Below the pieces are notes generated by a model. The model was given only the letters and a program-made list of their open reading frames with translations. It was not told the DNA's origin and ran no database searches. A stretch of DNA of 64,000 nucleotides, taken from Toxotes chatareus. Its lineage: Eukaryota; Chordata; Actinopteri; Toxotidae. This document shows positions 38,701 to 52,338 of the stretch, piece after piece. The translations under genes and the position numbers were made by a program. The stretch is from assembly GCA_016801885.1 (NCBI GenBank), contig CM028889.1, positions 20,776,001 to 20,840,000 of the forward strand. Reading direction: 5' to 3'. Each line of letters opens with the position of its first letter. The stretch's first letter is position 1.

Positions 38701-40152
38701 TTAAAATCCTTTATCTTCATTTACTTTCATCTCATACAAAACCTGCAGCCTGATCTATTTTTGTATTATAGTAACCCAATTTTTCATATTTTCTTGACCT
38801 TTTCACATCACTTCCCTGTGGGTTTTGTCTTCTCTCCCTAACCTGACTCTCCTAGCCCATGTGGACTCACTAACACTTCTGTAACAACTCTGTATTTCTT
38901 TGTGACATGGCTCTGCTGTCAACTACATGCTATTCCTTTCCCAAACCCATTTCTCTGCCTCCAGGTAGCTACCTAACCATGTATTTCCCTGCCTCCTCTA
39001 CTTGCAGGCCCGGGGGGACTAGCTTGAACATCTGTGCATCTTCCCCTGTGCCACACTTCTCCTGGCACAGTAAACCTGTTCTCCTCCTGCTCCTTGTCCT
39101 CCTCATTTCCCCTCTTCTGCTGTGTTTTCCCTGAGGGACATCTTGCTGTCTGACCGTGTCACATGGGATTCTTCACAACCAAAACCAAACATGGCCTCCC
39201 ACTCTCACAACGCACTAGATTTACTTTACTTTGCATGGGATGTTTTCCTTGCATTCCTGCGCAACCCCATTAAGCCTAATGAGCCCGTGTCAGTCTACTC
39301 CAGCAGCAATAGACATTTTCAGCTGCCACAACAATAGCTGAATAACGAGAATTGTTTGTTTTTAATAGCAGCCCTGTGCAGCGGGATGATGGTAAGACTT
39401 CCATTTGACATCCTGCTGCTGTTCTTTTGAGATATACCTACTTATTTCAGCTGCTAAATTAAGAAGAAAATACTTTTTCCCCTTCCTCTTCTCCCCAGTG
39501 GTCTCATACTGTTACTCCCTAAACCTCCTTGACCTCTTGAGCATCAGGATTGTGAGTGCAGGAGATGCTCAGTAGGAAATCCAAGCTCTTCTTTCATTCT
39601 TCTTCGAGATGAAGGGCCTAGGGCTTCAGAGGGGGATGCACCAAGGCACAGGCAACCAGGGGGCCATTTTATACCCAGAGGGATCCTGCAAAAGCAACTC
39701 CATAACCACTAAGGAGCTGGTATGTGGCTGTAAAATAACCCCCGGAGTATGTGGGCACAGGGAGAGATGAGTAACTTCAGAAAGTCCAGGGGAGATTCTT
39801 GCTAAAAACCTTCACTCCGTCCTGTCATTCCCATACTGCAGTCCCACACATGCTGCACAGGGCCAAATGGCAGGGAAGAATAGCTATTCCTCCACTCACA
39901 GGTCCTGCTTCATGCTGCTTTCACTGCACGTTGCCAGCCAAAGCAATTTGTCTGGCAAGCACTTAGCCAGTGTGGCGCAGTGGGCAACATGGGGCCACTG
40001 GGAGTTTTGCAGCTCACCTCACACATTCTCTCTTACTCTATGTGTTCATTTTCCTCCATCACACGTCTTCTTATCCATCTAAACCTCCCTCCCTTTCTCT
40101 GTCCTGGCTGGAACGTATTTAAAATAGGACCTGGTAGCAGTTTACATGTGTG

Positions 40153-40184
<32 letters not shown>

Positions 40185-41554
40185 AAGTGTGTGCTCAGCT
40201 GGTTTTCCTCTGAGGCATTCTGTACATGTTGTTATCTGGGAACCATTGCGCACATGTGTGTTTGTGTATGAAAGTGGGAGGTTGTGTGTGTGTGAAGCAT
40301 CCATCTGTGTCTGCAGACAGTGGCCCCCTCTCACAGCACTGCCTTTAACAAACACGCAGATAAGATGCAGCTGATGAAACAGCTTTAGATCTCAGAGAGG
40401 GAAGGATGCACGTGTTGTCCATTACCGACTTCCCTGTCCTTGAGTTTCTCATCTGTCTCTCCCCCCTTGTTTGCTGCCTCCTTCTTCCTTCTTCCTTCCT
40501 TCTCCCCTTTCACATTTGTCTCTTTTTTCCTTACCCTCTTTCTCTCCTGTCTCTTACTGGGAGGTCAGAAGCCCACTTCTTTGAGACACTGTCCTGCAAC
40601 TGGTAAAGAGCTTTACTTTTATATCCTAAAAATACAGAGATGGTTTTATACTGTATATAATACCTGCTGGCTGCAATTAAGTGAGAGACTGTATTGATTC
40701 TAGACCAGAGTCTAATAGCAGGCAGTTGTAAGTATTTCTGTCAGCTATAATGTGCTTTCACTACCAGACACACTAAGTGGTGTCGGGCCACTAACCATCA
40801 TATTCTGTGTGGGTCAAATTTAACCCGTTTTCAACATATCCTTAATATTTTTCTGATCAAAACATATAACGTATACTGTATGTGTAGCTCACATAAAATA
40901 TTTTCATCACATTCCCTTCTGTTTTCAATCTTTCTGTTTTGTTGCTTGTGTTGTCTTTGGCTCTGCAAATACCCTCTGTCTCCAATGATCCCCCATTTAC
41001 CAGGCAGCATCCCTCCTCTCCCCTCACCTTTTTTCAATTTAATCTTGTCTTTCAACAAATCACCCTTTTGTCCTCAATGAGAAAGTTCCATGTGTCTTAA
41101 ATTACTCTGTACCCAACAATCTTGACCTCTGCACTTGCACACGGCCTCTTTCATTTCTCTGGAGCTTTGCTTGGCCTGTTGGAAGCCTTGCTCTTTCAGA
41201 CTTCATAGGTGAAAGAACAAATTGTGGTGGTCCACTAAATTCTGAAGGTGAGCCATGTGAGTGCAGCTACATACAGGGAAGCTGTCCCACTCTCCATGGG
41301 ACGCGTGTCAAGATGTGTTTCCACGTCTATGTGTGTGTTTCTTGAAAAACCGTGTGATTTCCCTTTTCTCTCTGAAGCAGGACAAGGACTGAAATCTCTC
41401 CACTTCTACCCTCACAATCACATATATACACAAATAAAGTGTCTGATATGAAGGAAGAAAGGTTGAGTAAGAGATCTAAATCGATGATTCCCAAATGAGA
41501 TCCACAGTTGCTTGGGGTTATGTGGTGATTTGAAAAAGTAGAAATTACAGTTTG

Positions 41555-41592
<38 letters not shown>

Positions 41593-44500
41593 ATCCTCAT
41601 ACTGAGTCAGCTTGAACACCTGAACAACAGGTTCATGTAAAGTAGTTACCAAGAGCACAGAAAGGCTGAAACAGTTAGCTAAAAGTAGAGGATAAGTGGT
41701 TAAATACACTGTAAGGAAAATGGACAGTTTAAACAAAAAGTACTAGACAAACTGTTGAAATAAATGCTGGGGTGGATGAAGGGGTACTTGAGTTCATCTG
41801 ACAGGACTGTGATGGTACAACTGATAAAAAATAGTCTAGTGTCTGCCATTGTGTGCACATTTGTGAGAGAGAAAGGCATAATTGAGTGTGTTTGTAGCTT
41901 GTTTGTTCAAGTCTAAGTTTGCTTGTCTATGTTGTACCTGTTAGCCGGTGTGGAGAACACCCCCAGGATGATGTCCCTGCCGTGCATCCTGATGATGGGA
42001 CTGGTGGAGTGCAGCAGGTTAAAGTAGAAGTGGGAATCACCGGGGACGGAGCAGTTAAGACGGGCCTTCAGGAACGACGTCCACTGCTTCTCAAGGACGC
42101 GCTGAGACCCGCCCTGGTCCCGTTTACACACCCGGGCCACACGTGACACCACCACCTGTGACAAGTGAGGCGAAGAGAAGCTGATGCAGGCATAGAAAAT
42201 GAGTGTGAAAAATACATTTGCAGCACACTGACAGGCCTATCCATTTCTCAGCCCACATATAACTTCAATGATAATCTGGGGAGTTAGGAAATATTTCCCA
42301 AGCTTTGGGTTTCATCTTCAAAAAGGTGTATTTAAAAGCCCCTTTCAACTCCGGCGTGATCTCGTAAGAGTCATTTGCATGCTATTTGCAATGCGGAAAC
42401 CCTGTTTTGACAGATCATTGTTTTATAATGCTAAATTTAATATCAATTATTCATGAAAATGTCAGTGCATCTCAAAATTGCTTCTTTGAACACCCTCATC
42501 CACAGAACAGTGATGCTGTTTAAGTATCCATTTACTCTGCTTTCTGTAAACATGTCAAAGCCAGAGACCTTGTGCATGCACTTCTCCCCAGATGTGAATT
42601 GCTAATTTACGAGAGCAACGGGTTTCCTGATGCTGATATTTTTTGTATAAAGATGTATACCCAGCTCTGGTAAGGGCAGGAAATATACAGTCGCTGTGAA
42701 AAAAAAAAAAAAAAGGCTTTTCTCAGGTTAATACAGACATGAGATGTTTGCTCAGACCGTGATTTGTTGAATAAGATATGCAGACAAACAAATACGAGGA
42801 AGAAGGCTCAGTGCAGCTGTGGGAAAAGAGCTGATATTGACATTCAAATAATAGCAGCAGAGAGATATTAGATCCGCATCTCCTTTCATGGAGATGCATT
42901 TTAATGACACATTCACATATTCCTCTATGGCCCTTTTAAAAGATGCTTTGGAAGGACCAGCAGTTCCCTCTGTGTGAATACTGAGAGTTCAGACAGAAAA
43001 GAGGTTGTGTTTTTATCACAGTGACTTCTGTACCTTCTCCAGGTAATTGAACTCCATGGCTATCTCTCTGAAGAAGAAGTAGATGTGAGGTCCCCACTCC
43101 ACAGCACTGACGAAATATGGCTCTATATTGTGTGAGAGGGAGAGAAACAGTGAGAGAGAGAGAGAGAAAGAAGAAGTGGGAAGCACATACAATAGGAGAC
43201 ATGTGGAGAGTAAAAGTTTTATGAAATATAGATGGAGCATGGAGCAAACAGCGTCTCCATTTGCAAATGCATCATTCACTCCCATGACATCGAGGTAACA
43301 TGAGGGCAGTGGGAATGAGGCAGAGGCCATGCTTAATTTCATTACATGGTGAAAGGGGATTTCACACCAAACAATAAGTGCATTATGGCCCCCTGATGTT
43401 TCTGAGAAATGAGTTTCACGCTATGAATTTTCGTGTTATTACACTGGGGGACGGGCTACAACCTGCGTGATATCGTGTATTTTTCTACTGTCCCATTGTC
43501 TTCGTTATGTTTGACTGTAGACTGACCACGAAGTGGATGCTCCCAACTCTGTCAGGCAACAGTAAGAGTGACAGCTTTGTGTCCAGTGACCTGAACATGG
43601 AGTTGTCAGCCTGCTGACTCAGCTCTCTGTAACTGACACGAGAATCGATCCTGTATGCTGCTAAGTGATGTGGACACACACTCAACCCATCAGACTCTGA
43701 GAAGAACATCAACAACAGGCACGATGCTGACGAGAAGACGTACTTGAGAAAATTACACTAATGCACCTACGCTTGATAAAACACAAACAAACACATCTTG
43801 ACAAGCATACCAAGGCGCACAGACACACGCACACACATGGACACACACAGGTACCTCTGAACCACTTGGAGTCGTGCTTGACGGTGCGCAGAGCGGGACT
43901 GTCCCCAAGGCTACGATAGATCACCGCATCAATAGCCAGGAAGTCTGTCACTGTGGCTGTAAACAGATTCCCCTCTGACACACACACATATGCACACACT
44001 GGTGAGTTGGACAGCCCAGCAAAGTAACAGCATAACCACAAACAATAAAGCTGGAGGCAATGTTGCCGTTTTCTGAAAGTCCTGCATCATAAACGTGACA
44101 CAACTGGCCAGACAACAATGCAATTGTAGTAACATAATTGCAACTTTGCAGCACTCCCTTGCAAAGAACAGTATTTTTTTTATTTTATTTTATTTTTTTA
44201 TTTTTTTTACTGCTAGCTAATATGAGATAATGGTGCTGAAGTCTGAACAGTAATGGCTCCCTACAGTCTCAGCCACAGAACACTGATGATTTGGTTATAC
44301 TGAAGTGTTTAAAGCTGATGAAGTAAACAAACTGAAGAATCACAATGGCTCTGTTTTGCAGAGCTTATGCAGCATATTCAAGCGTCTAAATATCTGTCAT
44401 GGAGGAGCAATGATATTCCTCAAAGATAATTACTGCTGCAACCACTAAAACTAAATGTGTGAGAGCACACGGTGTCACAGCGGCGTGCAATCCACACGCA

Positions 44501-47500
44501 GGTGAGACTGAAACCAAAAGGTGTATCTTACCTGCAAACAGGGCTACATTGGCGTGTTTGGGGTCATAGGGGCATCTTGCCATTCCACTGACTGTGTCTC
44601 CGACCATCTCCAGAGTATCTCCCTGTTACACCGCACACACATAAACACACACGCAGATGCACACATCAATCAGTAAATTCCAAACAATACGAATGCGTCT
44701 AAAGCAGCATCATGAAAACAAGGCACAAGAGAATGGCAATTAGGGAGTGTTACCATAAGTGCAAACTAATGATTCACTGGTGGCAATTAGGCACAGCAGC
44801 AACAACACGAGTCACGTTCTCATACATAAATAAAACGGATAAACACATACACACACACAGACACACAGGGGTCCACACACCCACATACAGTCACGTTGAT
44901 GATTCAAACAGGTTTCCAGCTCTCACAAACATACACATACATGTTTATACAGTGAAATCTCTGCTTCTCTCTCGTTTTCACAAACACATGCGCTTAAAAA
45001 GAAGCCTCAAGCAAAGTATTTCAGCAACACAGCGTAATTCTCATCCACAGCTGAAAATGAAATAATTCATAGGTGTCATTTCATTAAAACCCTGCTATAA
45101 ATAAAACAGTAGCTAGCATTGCTAACTAGTCCCCAGAGAAAAAGACAGCCTAACAGGCAGAGACAGGTGTGTTACACACTGTTGTAGAATGTCATTAGTG
45201 GCTGTCAGATAATGGGCCAGGTACGTCTCAGCGTTCCACTGTTGCACTGTGTTTGAAATGTGAGAGAATGAAAATAACACTTATCTGAAAAAAGCCTTTC
45301 ATAGTTAAAGGATTTTTTCCCCTCTCTTTCTCTTTCCAGCTCAACAGCCTTCATCCTTCATTTAATATTCCTGCTGAATGATGTGAAATCAGCCGAGCTA
45401 ATGATTAATATTTATGTGTAGTTTTTTTTTTTTTTTCTTCCACAAGTTTGAAACTGTTACTGTAATTGAGTAAGACAGGGATTGGTTGGGGAGTGGAAGA
45501 CATTCAGATGCATGGTGGAAGATTGAAGTGAGTTGCTGCTCGATGGATACACACCATCAGAGTCCGAAAAATGTATTTTGGACAGAGTGGAAGAAACACT
45601 CAGAATACACTGCAGATAACTGAATCAGGTCAGTCAACATTTATACTTGTAGCTTGAACCCTGGTGTCTCTTGAAATCTGCCTGTTTCCAACTGTGGAAT
45701 TGCTTTGTTTTCTCAAACACAAGCAAAATCAATCAAACCGGGTAAACAGGTCACGTCCACGCCACCTTTACTCTCCAAATGCCTTCCTCTTCTCCCCTCA
45801 TTGTGTTCGTCTTGATTATCCATCGTCTCTGACTCTCAATGATAACAAGCTCGGTGGACCACAAAGTTTAACCACCGAGAAACAACAACTGTTGTATCTC
45901 AGGAAAACAAGGCGCTGGAGCTGCCAGACAACAATGGATAAATAACACCTGAAGAGGAAGTCAACACCACCTCAAGCGCTAAACAAACAGCTTTAATCAA
46001 GCTGTGAATTTTCACCAGAACAGATGTACTAATTGTACTATGGAAACTAGGCCTCTTGTTTCCATAGTACAATAGATAAGCCATTTATCAAGGATGTCAA
46101 ACTCATTGACTGGACCAGTCACAGGTTTGGGACTGGTGGAGCTGTGCTGGTTGGTTTAGTCTTTACTTACAGTATAGTTGGCACAGAGAGGGTTGAAGGC
46201 GTTGGTCCCACACACAAACAGGCCTCCTTGTCTGCTGAGCAGCACCTTCATGAAGTTACGGCATTCATCCTGCAGGAAAGAGATAAATAAAGAGAAGGAG
46301 AGCTTAATAAGCAGTGAGGGGTAAAACTAAATAGAAGAAAGGCAAAGTGATGGAGTGAATAGGGGAAAACTGAGTTTATTTTTCAGAGACTGATTATCCA
46401 GACCGCGCTGTGAAATGAAGCTTTTCAGTTGCCTGATGTGTGGAATTATCACACCATTAACGCTGTCAATCATATTGATACAGTCTGAACGTAGCCTGCA
46501 GAGACTTTAAGTGTCTACCCCCTTCACACATGCACACACATACACGGTTGATGTTGATTGACAGATGGTAATCCAAACCAGCCTCGGGATTTTAAAACAA
46601 GCAACAGATTTAAGGGTAATTTCTCCGCCGCAAGGTGTCAAACGATGATGCCCATCTAATGACTAAATAAACCCAAGTCACAGTTTCATTCCCTCATGCT
46701 CATGCTTTGAAATGAGATGTCGTGTAAGCACCACATGACTTAATGGCTGCTTTTGCCCCACAGAGCCAGATAGTAATAAATGTTCGTTTAGTGAAAAGAG
46801 AGAAGAATTACATCCAAGTTAATCTCCTGCCTCGACAAAAGTATAATGTGTCAGTGGTATAAATGACTGAACACGTGACCTCAGACGTACACTTTACATT
46901 GATTGTGATGATCACACAATTCTGCACCTACAGCACAGGTTCAATCACTTTTAGTTTTCTGAACATCTCACCATTGCTTTTAGCCATTAAGTGAAGGCCA
47001 GGAACACAGGGGAAAGGAAAGGACCCAAATGTAGACACTCAAGCAGGCCCATTAATGAAGATATTACAATAACAAAAAGAACAAGCTTACAGGTAGATGG
47101 TTGGTCCACATAGGGGAAAAAACACAGAAACATAAACCCAGAGGAAACTAAGATTTCTTATGTGAATTAAAGAGCAAAGGAGACAAATCCATGGAAACAT
47201 GGAGGAGCAAACAGAGACAAACTGCTAAGGAGAGACTATATAAGGTAATTGGGAACAGGTGACACAAATCTGGGCGGGGCAGACAGAAAGGAGGGAAAAA
47301 CACAAAGACAGGAAGCAACACCAGAACAGATACCAGGTACACATGAAACATAAAAATAAAACAGGAAATACTGAACAAACCAAAGAAACCAAACCAGAGT
47401 CCACAAAAGAATCATTGCAGGGGCTGATCATGACATTAGCTAACTATTCTTTGGTCCTAACTTTTAGTCACCTATCCACAAGTTTTTCTATTACTCTTGC

Positions 47501-48787
47501 ATTCTATTTTATCCGTTACTTTTATATAAATATTTCAATGAGTTTTGCATTTTCCCACTACTTTTACGTAACATAAGCTACTTCAAAATCTGTCTGCTTA
47601 CCCCCTGGGAACTGTCGGCGTTTCCCATGGGGTACAAAAACCCATTTATCACTGACCAACAGTATGGACCAACTTTTTATTAGCTTTTCACATTCCTGTT
47701 GACAGTTTATATTTATGCATCAGACTGAGATAGGGATGCAAAATAAGAACAAGAATGATTAAAAAAAAAAAAAAAAATCAAAAAGAATAAACGAAAAAAA
47801 TTGAAAATGTGTATGTATGAACACTGTGATTGATATATTCCCAACCTTCTTGGCTTTTGACCCCTTTAAAATGAAGCAATATCTCATCGCAGGTTCTGCC
47901 TTAGGTGTGAGAAGTTTGATTAAGGAGTTATTTTCTCGGGTTGTTTGATTTTAGGATTTTACAGTCTGAGGAGGAAAAAGTTTTCAGTCTGTTGCAAGAA
48001 GATAAAAAATAAAAAGTCAGAAAAAATAAACACACTTATAGTATAACACAAAGGCTTTTTGTTCTTTCTTTTATCATCTTGTGACCCTCCCAAGACTTTT
48101 CTTGGGACCCCATGGGGAGTCTCAATCACCATGTTGGGAACCACTGTCTCGAGGGCTTTACAGCCAAACCGTAACATGATAAGAAACAAACAAAAACCTG
48201 TCAACACAGCAGTGAATGCAGGATTTTACATTTTTCCATGAGCATTAAACCTAAATTCCAGCCATGACCTTTGACATTAAAAGCCAAAAGGTACCGACAG
48301 ACAGCAGTTTGTCTTCGCAAGGCTGAGTCTGCCTCCTGTGTGCATGAGTGTAGAGTGATTGGTGATGTACAGTAGATCACTGGCGGACAGAAACCAGCAA
48401 CCCCCTCCCCAAACTAATCTCCCAGCCAGGATGGCACCAGCTCCACACACACACTCACACTCACACACACACACACACACCAGCTGGGGCCTACTTCAAG
48501 ACCACCACCCGCACTGATGTCATTGGAAAGAGAAGTAGGGCTGGATCAGAAGCGGTGGCGGTGGTGATAGCGGGTATGTCAAATGACTATGTATGTGTGC
48601 GTGCGCATGTGTGTGTGCGAACCAGATCAGAGGGAAAGCAGTGATATTAGAGACGGGTGAGTGTTATTCCAGATGCTCCACCCTACGCCCCTCTACCCCT
48701 CCACCTTCCCACTTCACTCTCTGCAGGGTTCTCGTTTTTCAACAGCAAAAACAGGAAAGAAGGAAGTGTTTTCATGTGTGAGTGTTA

Positions 48788-48818
<31 letters not shown>

Positions 48819-48960
48819 TGGATTCAGGGGGTGTGTCAAGTGGAAAGTGTAAATTTCTAATGGCGCAGCATTATGTGACAAATTAAAGAGCGAAATCGGC
48901 AGTATATGTATGTGTGTCACTTCCCCATGAACAGCATGTGTTCATGTGTTTCTGGCGCAT

Positions 48961-49006
<46 letters not shown>

Positions 49007-52000
49007 GTGCACGCATTTGTGTGTGTATCTGTGTATCACAGCACAGATGCATGCTCATGTGCAGGAATCATTTGCATGCTGTTTGTCAGTGGGGTTGTAG
49101 TCTGTCAGCTTGGTCAGAGCTGTAATCACAAAGCCAGATGAAGCACTCTTAATAACAACCCAGTCCTACTGCCAGCATCTCGGAGAGGGGAGTAAATACA
49201 TCGAAGAGCCAAACCACTGCACAAATGTGGGAAATTGGCAGTGCTTGTACACATAAAGTGAAACATTTCATGACTAGAGGACAAAAACAAGGGTTGGATC
49301 CTTTCTAACATTTCAGCTATTGAGTTTTGATTTCCATTTACACTCTACAAACATCATCACAATTCATCCCCTGCTGCATACATGCATTTCATTAACCCCC
49401 ATTCATCAATTCCAGGGTGCAAATTGGCACTTTCAGGTATGGGTCTTTCTTTATTAAAGCCCAATTCACTGAGCAGGATTAGGGTTTTATTCTGGTTTCT
49501 ACATAAAAAAAAAAAAACACAAGCCAATTATAAAGGATCAAGCAGTGAATCATTGAATTAAACAATTATATATAAATCAAAATGCTGTACATCCTGGTGC
49601 CTCCTTCTTCTCCCCTCTGCCTCCTCCCCTCTCTCTGCTCCCTCACTCCCTGGGCAGAATCCAGACAAAACGCCACCTGTGCAGGCTGGCAAGCCTTTCA
49701 CAGACCCAGACGACTGCAGCCCTCCTCCTCTTCTTCCTCCACCTCCTCCTGCTCCTCTTACTGACAGTGGCAGAGCTGCCTGGGCTCTGAAAAATTAATC
49801 TGCTGTACAGATGAGTTACACAGGAGCACGCGCCTCAGTGCAAATATGGACTTAGTTGTGAATGGACGGGGAGATTTAAAGAAGATCAAGAGAAGAGAGA
49901 GTGTGGAAAGACGGGGAGAGATGGTGCACCAACACGCAGATGTATGTCTATGAGCAAGTTTGCATTCGTGAATCTGCATTTATATAATTTAGACAATATG
50001 CAGCCGGCAGGTTTTTTTAATCAGTTTCTTGCTCTTGAGGCAGATATTAGCCAGGCCAGTCTGCAGAGCTGCAGATGTTGACCGAGCAAAGGCATTCCTC
50101 GTCTTTGTAATTTTCAGCAGAGATGCAGTCATTTTCCTTGGATACACAATAACACCCGTATCCAAAAGCATTCATAGACATATAAATGCAAGTGATTGCA
50201 CACACGTACATACACACAGTCAGAGGATTGACAACAACTTCACTGTTGCCACAACACATCTGCTCCAAACAACCTGCATCAGTCAGACACCATTAAAAAT
50301 GAGGAGGCTCCACCTTCTGCATCTGCTTCCCATCTATTGTCCGGAACTCAACCTTTAGACTGGGATGATAAACAACCTTTGTTTATTCAATGTTTGCTCT
50401 AACGATGAGATTTTATCCCAAAACCTAATTAAGATGGCTTTTTACCTCCAGCTACAATCAGCATTCCTGTGTTTGGTCTGACCAAAATACAAAACAGGTT
50501 CATATGTCGTAAAATCTCCTGCTCATTTCCCTGCTTTAGGAGCAACCACAGCATTTTTTATACTCTAATAAAATATAATAAGTAATCGTGAGTTATTATT
50601 TAGTAATGTTCATACAATAAGAGCCATTTAAGGAAGCACATCAGGGGGTCATATTTAGCAAGCTGCTCCTCTAAATCTCTAAAGTTTCCATTACATGCCT
50701 GGCTGGTCCCCTGATGTTAGCGACCAGGGAGAAGAGAGCGTTCCTCTGCCAAGAGCCGCCATTGAGCCAGAACTCTCCCACACATACTCAAACACACACA
50801 CACACTCATATATGCACACATATACCGCATACACAATAGACACTCACACACACATACACAAAGATTTGGCAAGCCCTCGTCTCCACTCATTAACAACAGG
50901 CCTGTCATTTCCATAAAAATCCCTGATGCACAATTTTGACTGAAAACAGAGTGACTCTCCATGACAGGAAGAAAGTGTGTGTGTGTGTATGTTTATGTGC
51001 ATGTGGGCGGAGGATAAATTAACAGCGGTACCAAATTAGCAGCAATGTGCTGTTCTGGGTGCTGCGGTCTTACTCAGCATGTTAAAGCTAATCCGCGTCC
51101 CTCCGCAACCTTCTTCTCTGTTTGATGGTAATTCTGGCTGAACACACCACAGGCCACAAACAAACATCAGACACCAGAGGGGGAGAGAGAGGAAGAGAAA
51201 GTGAGATAATAGAGATAGCAGGAAGAAATAAAGACAGAGAGAGACAGACAGACAGACAGACAGAAAACCAGGGGATTTTTTTCCCGGCCCATCAGCCATG
51301 TGGCAGCCTCAGCGGTGGAGCCAACCTGCAGCAAGACCTACAGATCGTGGGGTCAGCTGGCCTCCACTCCCTGGTGGAAACATACACACGCCAGACATTT
51401 ACGAACACACCCACACACACCGCAGTTCAATCCTTGACCGCAACACTTAACCTGGACAGCTCTCTGTCTGACAACCTGCTGAGAAAGCTGTGATAAACTG
51501 TCACATGAACCAAACTGTGATTAATAAATGTGATACCGTGTACCTGCCTGTAAGAACATTAGCTTTTGAGAATCATATGGAGAAAGGCACATAATATCTA
51601 AACCTTTGATAGGCCTTATAATGACATCAAACGTGCAAAATGCAGTTCATAGCTGTTGATTCCCAGGTCCAAATCCATAGTATACACTATAACATATCAC
51701 AAAAAATGAGGATTAATCAATGTAGAAAGCCACTGGGAAACTAAAAAAAATTGAAATAAGTATCAAAAGTAATTAAAGGGAGGAAAATGTTGCAGTGACA
51801 TCTGGAAAGCTGAAGTGAAGTTTATTTGCATTGTGCATCATTTGCCATGAAAAGGGTCTAGAAACAGAAAATTCATTCTTACATCATTCTATTGAAACTA
51901 TGTATGCAGAGCGTTTTTTTAATTTGATATTTTTGGCCTTTTTGTGCCATAGCTTTGAGTTGTGAGTGGTTGGTGGTTGTGGTAATCTTCGCAACGTTAC

Positions 52001-52307
52001 AACTGTTTTACAATAGACTGCTGTGATACCATAAAGGCTGAACTGAAATCTATCTTGTCCCAAGTGTGGGACAACCTGCTGAGAAAAAAAAAAAAACAGC
52101 TAGCAAAACCCACAATCTACAGCAGAATGTAAAATCAGCTCAGAGATTTAATAATACAAAATGTCTCACGCCAAAAGGCAGAGAAACTAGATACTTTATG
52201 CACATGGAGAATCAGGGAGATTAAAAAAAAAAATATGACCACAACTACAAGAAGTGAAAGTGACTCCAAATGCTCCAAATGTGGAATTTCAAACAGATTA
52301 ATTCAGG

Positions 52308-52338
<31 letters not shown>

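Larger units (their letters stand above)
36116..41937 (-). other. sema6b: intron 9 (5,822 bp)
   Basis: It holds a G-rich tract (36605-36622), (CA)n near 36755, a T-rich tract near 37150, half of a palindromic transposon (38502-38705), (TG)15 at 40154-40183, pyrimidine-rich sequence at 40450-40550, and an A31 run (41561-41591) beside a probable hAT-like fragment. Open frames here show no recognisable domain. Confidence 0.8.
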
